A stretch of 64,000 bases of DNA from Paenibacillus nasutitermitis (GTDB lineage: Bacteria; Bacillota; Bacilli; Paenibacillales; Paenibacillaceae). The notes under the pieces were generated by a model. It was not told the origin of the DNA and made no database searches. It saw only the letters and a program-made list of their open reading frames with translations. Of this stretch, positions 1-6,289 are shown piece by piece; the stretch's first letter is position 1, and each line of letters opens with the position of its first letter. The translations under genes were made by a program, and so were the position numbers. The stretch is from the NCBI RefSeq assembly GCF_014641075.1, contig NZ_BMHP01000004.1, forward strand, positions 248,001-312,000, in the 5' to 3' direction.

Positions 1-270
1 GTAAGACTGCTCGATGTGGTGCGGAGCAAGGGGCTGGCTGTCCCCGGGGACCTGTCCCTGGTAGGCTTCGATGATGCTACTCTGGCAACGGCCACAGAGG
101 TCAAGCTGACCACGCTGGAGCACCCGAAGACACGGATGGGCGAGGATGCCGTCAAGCTTCTGATGCGTCTGATGGCAAAGAAAGGCAGGAAAAAACCGGA
201 AGCGGATATCGTATATGATCCAAGGCTGATTATCCGGGAGTCTACCGCTCCTTCAAAGGAAACAATATAA
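1..270 (+). CDS. araR: AraR-type arabinose repressor, C-terminal end (5' truncated)
   Basis: The window opens inside this gene; reading frame 1 is open from the first base to the TAA at 268-270, so about 89 C-terminal residues are visible. They match the end of a LacI/periplasmic-binding-protein type effector domain: the segment LSLVGFDD, then TTLEHPK, a Met-Gly-Glu-Asp-Ala-Val helix, and a closing PRLIIRES strand. AraR of Bacilli combines an N-terminal GntR winged helix with such a sugar-sensing domain and represses arabinose genes until L-arabinose binds. The assignment to AraR rather than another LacI-type regulator rests on the AraR-type palindrome 14 bases downstream and on araD-araB following. 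The DNA-binding half lies outside the window. Confidence 0.8.
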   Translation, partial: VRLLDVVRSKGLAVPGDLSLVGFDDATLATATEVKLTTLEHPKTRMGEDAVKLLMRLMAKKGRKKPEADIVYDPRLIIRESTAPSKETI

Positions 271-276
271 ATTATC

Positions 277-305
277 GTGACACACTTGTACGTACAAGTT
301 ATAAT
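277..305 (+). promoter_or_regulatory. araD-araB promoter with AraR operator in the spacer
   Basis: A -35 GTGACA (277-282) and a perfect -10 TATAAT (300-305) are 17 bases apart. The spacer is almost exactly filled by ACTTGTACGTACAAGT (284-299), a perfect 16-base palindrome. The known AraR box of Bacillus subtilis has the core TTGTACGTACAA, present here in full. Bound repressor would cover the region between -35 and -10 and block RNA polymerase. This implies arabinose induction of araD and araB. Confidence 0.88.
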
Positions 306-363
306 GAGAGCAGTGACCAGGTATAACTCGGAGCTTTGGAAGCGGTTGAAGGGAGAGTCTGTG

Positions 364-1059
364 ATGCTGGATGATTTAAAACAAGCCGTATGGGAAGCGA
401 ATATGGAATTGCCCAAGTATGGTCTTGTTACGTTTACCTGGGGTAATGTCAGCGGTATTGACCGTGAGCGGGGCCTCGTGGCCATTAAGCCAAGCGGTGT
501 TCCCTACGAGGAGCTGACGCCGGAGCATATCGTCATTGTCGATTTGGAAGGCAAGGTTGTCGAAGGCAAGCTTCGCCCATCCTCGGATACACCTACTCAT
601 GCTGCCTTGTATCGCGCATTTGAGGGGATTGGCGGCATCGTGCACACCCACTCCCCATGGGCGACTAGTTGGGCTCAAGCAGGACGGGCCATTCCCGCAC
701 TCGGAACGACGCATGCCGATTATTTTTACGGGGAAATCCCCTGTACCCGGCCCATGACCCAAGCCGAGATTCAAGGCGAGTATGAGCTGGAAACAGGCCA
801 TGTTATTATCGATACCTTCATTAAAGGCGGAATTGATCCCAACCAGGTGCCGGCTGCTCTGGTATACAGCCATGCTCCCTTCTGTTGGGGAAAAGATGCG
901 CATAATGCGGTGCACAATGCAGTCGTCGTGGAAGAAGCGGCCAAAATGGCACTCCATACCCTGCAATTAAATCCCAATGCTCAGCCGATGGATCAGCATT
1001 TACTGGACCGTCACTACTTGCGCAAACATGGTAAAAATGCTTATTATGGACAGAAGTAA
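364..1059 (+). CDS. araD: L-ribulose-5-phosphate 4-epimerase
   Basis: The 231-residue protein converts L-ribulose 5-phosphate to D-xylulose 5-phosphate, the last step of arabinose catabolism, in the cytoplasm. It is a class II aldolase/epimerase fold protein of the usual AraD length. Visible motifs are the zinc site VHTHSPWAT (two histidines), TTHADYFYG with the active-site Asp, the third zinc His in VYSHAPFCWG, and the C-terminal NAYYGQ with the family's catalytic Tyr. The ATG at 364 is chosen because GAAGGGAGAG lies just upstream; the frame stays open to a GTG at 277, but that lies in the promoter. araB follows 41 bases after the stop, so the two probably form one AraR-controlled transcript. 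Confidence 0.93.
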   Translation: MLDDLKQAVWEANMELPKYGLVTFTWGNVSGIDRERGLVAIKPSGVPYEELTPEHIVIVDLEGKVVEGKLRPSSDTPTHAALYRAFEGIGGIVHTHSPWATSWAQAGRAIPALGTTHADYFYGEIPCTRPMTQAEIQGEYELETGHVIIDTFIKGGIDPNQVPAALVYSHAPFCWGKDAHNAVHNAVVVEEAAKMALHTLQLNPNAQPMDQHLLDRHYLRKHGKNAYYGQK

Positions 1060-1100
1060 TCGTTTGCATGGACTATTTTAAAAGGGGGATCCCTCAGATC

Positions 1101-2777
1101 ATGATTAGCAAGTACGCTATTGGAGTGGATTATGGAACGGAATCCGGGCGCGCGGTCCTCGTGCGTCTGAGCGATGGTGCGGAAATTGCCGAGCATGTGA
1201 CGCCTTACCGCCACAATGTGATTGATGAGAAACTACCGGAATCTGGCCTTAAGCTGGAGCATGACTGGGCGCTGCAGCATCCAGCTGACTATATCGAGGT
1301 GCTGACTCAGTCGGTGCCTGCCGTTATGAAGGAATCGGGCGTAGATGCCAGCGAAGTTATTGGACTGGGCATCGATTTCACGGCTTGTACGATGCTGCCT
1401 GTTGATGAGGCAGGGCAGCCGCTTTGTTTCAATGCGGCGTACAAAGCCAATCCGCATAGCTGGGTAAAGTTGTGGAAGCATCATGCGGCACAGGAAGAAG
1501 CGAACCTGATTAATGAAATTGCGGCGAAACGCGGTGAGACCTTCCTCCCTCGCTACGGCGGAAAAATCTCCTCCGAATGGATGCTGGCCAAGTCCTGGCA
1601 AATCCTGAATGAGGCGCCGGATATTTATGAAGTGGCGGATAAATTCGTGGAAGCGACGGATTGGGTCGTGGGCCAGATGACAGGCAACATCGTGCGCAAC
1701 AGCTGTACCGCCGGCTATAAGTCCATTTGGCATAAGCAGGACGGCTATCCGAGCCGTGAATTTTACAAAGCGCTGGATCCGAAGCTTGAACATCTCGCCG
1801 ACACGAAGCTGCGTGGCGACGTTCTGCCGCTCGGCTCCAAAGCGGGCGAGCTGACGGCTGATATGGCCGCGCAAATGGGCCTTGCGCCAGGCATAGCGGT
1901 TGCGGTCGGGAATGTGGACGCGCATGCCGCCGTTCCGGCTGTAGGCGTAGTCACGCCTGGGAAGCTTGTTATGGCGATGGGGACTTCCCTCTGTCACATG
2001 CTGCTGGGCTCGGAAGAGAAGCAGGTCGAAGGCATGTGCGGCGTTGTCGAAGACGGCATCATTCCCGGCTATTACGGATACGAGGCCGGACAATCCGCTG
2101 TTGGCGATATTTTCGCCTGGTATGTGGAAGAGGCTGTCCCGGCCTATGTTGTTGAAGCGGCAAAGCAGGAAGGCATCAGCACTCATGAGTGGCTGGAGAA
2201 AAAAGCTTCCGAGCTAAACGTTGGTGAGTCCGGCGTCCTTGCGCTCGACTGGTGGAACGGCAATCGTTCCGTGCTTGTGGATACCGATCTGACGGGGGTG
2301 CTGGTCGGTCTAACCCTGCTCACAAAACCTTATGAGATCTACCGGGCTTTGCTGGAAGCGACCGCATTCGGAACGCGTAAAATTGTCGAGGCTTTTCACA
2401 GCAATGGTGTAGCCGTCGATGAGCTGTATGCCTGCGGAGGACTTCCGCAGAAGAACCGGCTGCTCATGCAGATTTATGCGGATGTCACGAATCGCGAAAT
2501 CAAGATTGCGGCGTCTAAGCAAACGCCTGCGCTGGGAGCGGCTATGTTTGGCGCTGTGGCTGCTGGAGCGGCGGCAGGCGGTTATGATAACGTCGTGGAC
2601 GCAGCAGCCGCTATGGCCCGTATACGGGAGGAGACGTTCAAGCCCATTCCGGCGAATGTCGCCGTATATGATAAGCTGTACGCCGAATATAACCAGCTTC
2701 ATGATTATTTTGGCCGTGGTGCCAATGATGTGATGAAACGGTTGAAAGCGATTAAAGAAGAAGCCAGCGTTCATTAA
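1101..2777 (+). CDS. araB: Ribulokinase
   Basis: ATP-dependent kinase of the FGGY family that phosphorylates L-ribulose to L-ribulose 5-phosphate, the AraD substrate. The 558 residues match the roughly 560 of Bacillus AraB. The N-terminal YAIGVDYGTESGR is the first phosphate loop of the actin-like ATPase fold; GLGIDFTACTM, GNVDAHAAVPA, MAMGTSLCHM and the C-terminal ACGGLPQKN with TPALGAA are the other conserved FGGY blocks. The ATG at 1101 is preferred: AAAAGGGGG precedes it by about 12 bases, and the in-frame ATG at 1068 would include the ribosome site. An intrinsic terminator follows. No araA is visible, so the isomerase must be elsewhere. Confidence 0.95.
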   Translation: MISKYAIGVDYGTESGRAVLVRLSDGAEIAEHVTPYRHNVIDEKLPESGLKLEHDWALQHPADYIEVLTQSVPAVMKESGVDASEVIGLGIDFTACTMLPVDEAGQPLCFNAAYKANPHSWVKLWKHHAAQEEANLINEIAAKRGETFLPRYGGKISSEWMLAKSWQILNEAPDIYEVADKFVEATDWVVGQMTGNIVRNSCTAGYKSIWHKQDGYPSREFYKALDPKLEHLADTKLRGDVLPLGSKAGELTADMAAQMGLAPGIAVAVGNVDAHAAVPAVGVVTPGKLVMAMGTSLCHMLLGSEEKQVEGMCGVVEDGIIPGYYGYEAGQSAVGDIFAWYVEEAVPAYVVEAAKQEGISTHEWLEKKASELNVGESGVLALDWWNGNRSVLVDTDLTGVLVGLTLLTKPYEIYRALLEATAFGTRKIVEAFHSNGVAVDELYACGGLPQKNRLLMQIYADVTNREIKIAASKQTPALGAAMFGAVAAGAAAGGYDNVVDAAAAMARIREETFKPIPANVAVYDKLYAEYNQLHDYFGRGANDVMKRLKAIKEEASVH

Positions 2778-2795
2778 GCGGTTGGAGCTAATTGA

Positions 2796-2845
2796 AGAGC
2801 CCGGTAAGCGTCCATTGACGGCTTATCGGGCTCTTGGTGTTTTTG
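2796..2845 (+). terminator. Intrinsic terminator after araB
   Basis: Arms AGAGCCCGGTAAGC (2796-2809) and GCTTATCGGGCTCT (2821-2834) pair over 14 positions with one G-T wobble and are followed by TGGTGTTTTT. It ends the araDB transcript 18 bases after the stop. Confidence 0.85.
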
Positions 2846-2904
2846 TAGTTTGTTTACCTGGCTAAAGATAATTAAATATACAGGGAAGTTGGGGAGGGAA
2901 TTAT

Positions 2905-3624
2905 TTATTGATCTTGTGGATCGTCGGTTATGTGATCATAATTATTAACGATCTCCAAGTTGTAGGGCAATGCATATGGCGTGTCCGGAAGGGTACGCGG
3001 AATCACAGTGCCGGAGCCGGTCAGGATCAGGTCAAGACCGACAGAGTCGCCTGCCTGAACGGGAAGATAGAACAAAGAAGGGGGGATCCGGCGGCCATTG
3101 AGGCTCACGATAGTACCTACATCTCCGGCTACTGCCACACCATTTACAAAAGCAATCTGGCCATTGCGGTTGAATTGGACAACCCCGGTTGCAGCTAAAG
3201 CCTGATAAACAGACATTCCCGGGAAATGGCGCACTCTATAGGCCTGCGTAACCCATGGGAAGAAACGCCCTCCGTTAATGACCACCGTTACAAAGTTAGG
3301 CAAAGGCACAGGAAATGGAGGAAATGGTATCGGGAATGGCGGTATAGGCCCTGGACCAGGTGGAAATGGGCCTGGAGGAAAAGGTCCCGGACCTGGAGGG
3401 AAGGGGCCAGGTCCGGGTGGGAAGGGTCCTGGACCCGGTCCCGGGGGAAAGGTTCCCGGGCCGCCTCCACCGGGAACAGGCTGAAGCATGCCGCCCTGTC
3501 CGCCCATCATCCCTCGGGGACCGCCGCAGCCACAGCCCCGGCCAGCAGGCGCAGGGGGAATATAGGCAATGGTGTATCCAGGTTGCACGGGAACCGGACT
3601 GTTAAAGTTATTCCACATGTACAT
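2905..3624 (-). CDS. Pro/Gly-repeat protein with C-terminal globular domain, function unknown
   Basis: A 239-residue protein in three parts. Residues 1-50 form a short head with Cys and Gly (AGRGCGCGGPRG, MMGGQGGM). Residues about 50-115 are a low-complexity stalk of GPFPPGP-like units. Residues about 115-220 form a globular domain containing VTVVINGGRFFPW, SVYQALAATGVV, LNGRRIPPSLFY and VQAGDSVGLDL, which recalls DUF4430/ubiquitin-like beta-grasp domains. AGAAGGAG lies 5-7 bases before the ATG. No signal peptide or anchor is visible. Such stalk-plus-head proteins in spore formers are often spore-surface components, but that is only inference. It is the last gene of a minus-strand series, 137 bases after sodA. 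Confidence 0.6.
   Translation of the reverse strand: MYMWNNFNSPVPVQPGYTIAYIPPAPAGRGCGCGGPRGMMGGQGGMLQPVPGGGGPGTFPPGPGPGPFPPGPGPFPPGPGPFPPGPFPPGPGPIPPFPIPFPPFPVPLPNFVTVVINGGRFFPWVTQAYRVRHFPGMSVYQALAATGVVQFNRNGQIAFVNGVAVAGDVGTIVSLNGRRIPPSLFYLPVQAGDSVGLDLILTGSGTVIPRTLPDTPYALPYNLEIVNNYDHITDDPQDQ
3345..3480 (-). repeat. In-frame GPFPPGP-type tandem repeats
   Basis: Short G/C-rich units coding for PGPFPPG and variants are repeated head to tail inside the gene at 2905-3624. The unit is seven residues (FPPGPGP) and occurs several times with shorter variants, so the length is likely to vary between strains. It is not a strict collagen Gly-X-Y array. Confidence 0.8.
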
Positions 3625-3709
3625 TCGTCTCCTTCTCAGAGCGTATAGGCATTTATCATGTTAAAGCTTATGCGGCAATCGCCTATTCGGTGAGAAAGAT
3701 CAGATGCAC

Positions 3710-3747
3710 AAAAAAACAGGACGAAGGCTTTAAGCCATCGTCCTGTT
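3710..3747 (-). terminator. Intrinsic terminator after sodA
   Basis: Read on the minus strand, AACAGGACGATGGCTT pairs with AAGCCTTCGTCCTGTT and is followed by a run of T. It lies 15 bases after the sodA stop. Confidence 0.85.
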
Positions 3748-3761
3748 CTCTCATGGATCAC

Positions 3762-4373
3762 TTATTTCGCTGCTTCGTAACGTTTGCCAACTTCAGACCA
3801 GTTCACAACATTCCAGAACGCTGCGATATAGTCAGGGCGTTTATTTTGGTAGTTCAGGTAATAGGCATGCTCCCAGACATCAAGACCAAGGAGAGGCGTA
3901 TCGCCTTCCGAAATGGGGCTATCCTGGTTAGGCAGGCTGTATACTTTCAGCTTGCCGGCTTTGTCAGCCGCGAGCCAAGCCCAGCCGCTGCCGAAGCGAG
4001 TAGCTGCCGCTTTGGCAAAATCTTCTTTGAACTTGTCAAAACCGCCAAGCTCATTATTGATTGCGTCAGCCAGGGCACCCGTAGGAGCTCCGCCTGCATT
4101 AGGTCCAATCGTTTCCCAAAAGAGGGTATGGTTCGCATGGCCGCCGCCATTGTTGCGTACAGCGGTGCGAATGGATTCAGGTACACTATTCAAGTCACTC
4201 AGAAGGTCTTCAATCGATTTGTTTTGCAGTTCCGGAGCGGACTCAAGAGCGGCATTCAAATTTGTCACATAAGCATTATGATGACGATCGTGGTGAATCA
4301 TCATCGTTGTTTCATCAATATGGGGCTCAAGTGCATTGTTGGGATACGGTAAAGCGGGTAGTTGATGTGCCAT
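3762..4373 (-). CDS. sodA: Superoxide dismutase, Mn type
   Basis: A 203-residue cytoplasmic enzyme that converts superoxide to hydrogen peroxide and oxygen. The sequence has the full Fe/Mn-SOD set: first metal His in MMIHHDRHHNAYV, second in GGHANHTLFWE, and Asp plus the last His in GLDVWEHAYYL. The NNGGGHANH block and NQDSPI near the metal site resemble SodA of Bacilli, which uses Mn. The start is the ATG at 4373 because AGGAGG lies 10 bases upstream; an in-frame TTG two codons earlier is too close to it. The gene has its own promoter and terminator. A second, longer SOD is encoded at 33.6 kb. Confidence 0.96.
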   Translation of the reverse strand: MAHQLPALPYPNNALEPHIDETTMMIHHDRHHNAYVTNLNAALESAPELQNKSIEDLLSDLNSVPESIRTAVRNNGGGHANHTLFWETIGPNAGGAPTGALADAINNELGGFDKFKEDFAKAAATRFGSGWAWLAADKAGKLKVYSLPNQDSPISEGDTPLLGLDVWEHAYYLNYQNKRPDYIAAFWNVVNWSEVGKRYEAAK

Positions 4374-4417
4374 GTTCAAAAAACCTCCTATTTATGTATT
4401 GTCTCTATTCATTACCC

Positions 4418-4446
4418 ATTATCCATCTTCTCTAATAATAAATCAA
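4418..4446 (-). promoter_or_regulatory. Probable sodA promoter
   Basis: On the minus strand TTGATT (4446-4441) and GATAAT (4423-4418) are separated by exactly 17 bases, each matching four or five of six sigma-A consensus positions. It lies 44 bases upstream of the sodA ATG. Confidence 0.6.
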
Positions 4447-4534
4447 CAAAAATGTTTAGAAAGTCTGTAATCAAAGGTTCTCTTCTTCGACAGGTATAGG
4501 ATGAACATGCTGGAAGAAACTATGCAGACATAAC

Positions 4535-4562
4535 AAAAAAACGACCTCGAGAGGTCGTTTTT
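4535..4562. terminator. Intrinsic terminator after the SLH protein gene
   Basis: ACGACCTC (4541-4548) and GAGGTCGT (4551-4558) form a perfect 8-base stem with A-rich and T-rich flanks on both sides, so it can work in both directions. It lies 11 bases after the stop of the SLH gene. Confidence 0.8.
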
Positions 4563-4573
4563 AAGTCACCGGA

Positions 4574-6145
4574 TTAGTTGTTGATAAATCCAGCATTACC
4601 GAGCAAACGGATTACCATTGTAGCAGATTCAGCACGGGTTGCGCTGGCGTTACCTACCACTTTCGTGCTAGTTTGGCCAAGAACAATACCGGACTTAACT
4701 GCTGCAGCGACTTCACCTTTCGCCCAGCCGAGACTGCCTGCATCAGTGAAGGCGGCCAAAGCTGCAGTTGCTTCCGCATCTGTCAGTTTAACTTCCTTAC
4801 CAGCATAAGCCAGGGCGCGAACGACCATAGCCGACAGCTCTTTACGGGTGATGTTAGCGTTCGGGTTGAATTTACCTTTTTCATCACCTTGTACGATACC
4901 AGCTTCTGCAGCCGTAGCTACAACGCCAGCGTACCATTTGCTCGAGCTTACGTCCGAGAATTTAGATGATGTTGCAGTAGCATCAAGACCGAGTGAACGA
5001 ACGATCAGAGCCGCGAACTCAGCGCGAGTAATGTTGCGTTTTGGTTCGAACATGTTTTTGCCCGTTCCTTCAACAACCAACTTAGCTGCGAGAGTTTCAA
5101 TATCTTCCTGTGCCCAGTGGTTAGCGAGATCCTTGAAGGATACGTTATCCAATTGGATGACAGTGTAGATACTTACACTGTTGCGGAGCAAGGTAGCGAT
5201 TGTTTTGTCGTTCTCAGTTCCGAATGTAGCTGGCACGAAGCTCAGCTCTTTCGTAGCTGGGTCAAACACAACACCAGTCACCTTTTTAGAGTCAACAGCG
5301 CCATTCACTGGAAGTGTACGATTAAAGTAAACACCCAGATTGTGGTACTGCTCCTCTTTACCGCCGCCAACAGCGATGATTTTGAAATCAACTGGCGTTG
5401 CCAGTGGTTTCGCACCAATTCCGTATACAGCATCCGTTACTTGCTTCTCCGCATCGCCAGTAAGCTTCTTAAGTTCAACTTTGATTTCCAGAGCGCTCAG
5501 CTCAATCCCGAGGGATTTTGCTTTCTCTTCCAGTTTCAAAGCAGCGATCGGCAGGGTGATGGAAGTACCATCTTCCAGTTTGATCGTAAGAGTTTCACCT
5601 TTGATAAGTGCAGAAGCAGGAATCGTAACTACATCGGAAGTGGATGTAATAGTAGCATTCTTGTTCGTTTCGAAGAGAGCGATCAGTGCTGCGCTGTCTA
5701 CTTTGCCGTTAGCATCGATAATGTTACCAGTACCCGGGAACCAAGGGAAACCACCACCACCACCGCAATAGGAACTATTTGGTGTGATTTGGTCACCATA
5801 CACTTGTCCTGTAACAGAGTACAGAGTTTGGTATGTAACACATGGTACAGATGATGTATTATACTTGAACTCATAATATCCATTTCCTACATACACAGCT
5901 TCGGCAACATAAGTAGCTTCTACTGCGTTAGGCCCATAAACGTAAACGGGAACCATGGTCTTATCATTTAGTTCAGAATAAACGTCATCCGATACATACA
6001 CTGAACCTGTAACATCTCCAGTGTTTGTGTCATGATTAACATTCTCGATTCTAGCATCAGCAAAAGCAAGGACAGGCACTAGCATTGATATAATCATCAA
6101 CGAAGCGACAAGTGCTGAAATTTTGCTTGCAAAAATCTTTTTCAT
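4574..6145 (-). CDS. Secreted SLH-domain surface protein (possible S-layer protein)
   Basis: A 523-residue exported protein. Residues 1-31 are a signal peptide (MKKIF, a hydrophobic stretch ending VLAFADA). The middle part is a beta-rich ectodomain with a YCGGGGGFPWFPG linker and two cysteines that could form a disulfide. Three SLH domains fill the C-terminus (about 335-394, 395-462, 463-523) with anchoring motifs ITRAE, ITRKE and ATRAE. SLH trimers bind pyruvylated secondary cell-wall polymer. The ATG at 6145 is chosen because AAAGGAGGTGA precedes it and the signal peptide starts there. The O-antigen-ligase-like gene lies 144 bases upstream on the same strand, which makes this protein a candidate glycan acceptor. 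It is small for a main S-layer lattice protein. Confidence 0.85.
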   Translation of the reverse strand: MKKIFASKISALVASLMIISMLVPVLAFADARIENVNHDTNTGDVTGSVYVSDDVYSELNDKTMVPVYVYGPNAVEATYVAEAVYVGNGYYEFKYNTSSVPCVTYQTLYSVTGQVYGDQITPNSSYCGGGGGFPWFPGTGNIIDANGKVDSAALIALFETNKNATITSTSDVVTIPASALIKGETLTIKLEDGTSITLPIAALKLEEKAKSLGIELSALEIKVELKKLTGDAEKQVTDAVYGIGAKPLATPVDFKIIAVGGGKEEQYHNLGVYFNRTLPVNGAVDSKKVTGVVFDPATKELSFVPATFGTENDKTIATLLRNSVSIYTVIQLDNVSFKDLANHWAQEDIETLAAKLVVEGTGKNMFEPKRNITRAEFAALIVRSLGLDATATSSKFSDVSSSKWYAGVVATAAEAGIVQGDEKGKFNPNANITRKELSAMVVRALAYAGKEVKLTDAEATAALAAFTDAGSLGWAKGEVAAAVKSGIVLGQTSTKVVGNASATRAESATMVIRLLGNAGFINN

Positions 6146-6198
6146 TATTTTGTTTTCACCTCCTTTCAATGAAGGATGAGTAAACCTATCGAAAAACA

Positions 6199-6204
6199 AT
6201 TATA
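6199..6204 (-). promoter_or_regulatory. Possible -10 element of the SLH gene
   Basis: Minus-strand TATAAT lies 53 bases upstream of the SLH-gene ATG. The matching -35 (TTTCTT at 17 bases) is weak, so an activator or another sigma factor is possible. Confidence 0.4.
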
Positions 6205-6245
6205 TCTTATGATTGATAGGAAAGAAAGCATCATTTTTGGAAAAT

Positions 6246-6269
6246 AGTATTTCAAATAAGTGAAATACT
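6246..6269 (-). repeat. Perfect inverted repeat between the ligase and SLH genes
   Basis: AGTATTTCA (6246-6254) and TGAAATACT (6261-6269) are perfect 9-base arms around a 6-base loop. It lies 20 bases after the ligase stop, upstream of the SLH gene on the same strand. The short T-rich tail ATTTTCC on the minus strand fits a weak terminator; an operator for the SLH gene is the other option. Confidence 0.6.
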
Positions 6270-6289
6270 GGGTTATAATATCAGGTTAT

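Noticed and set aside
3345..3480. Short tandem repeats considered as a CRISPR array
   Set aside because: The repeats are in frame within a Pro/Gly-rich gene and have no unique spacers.
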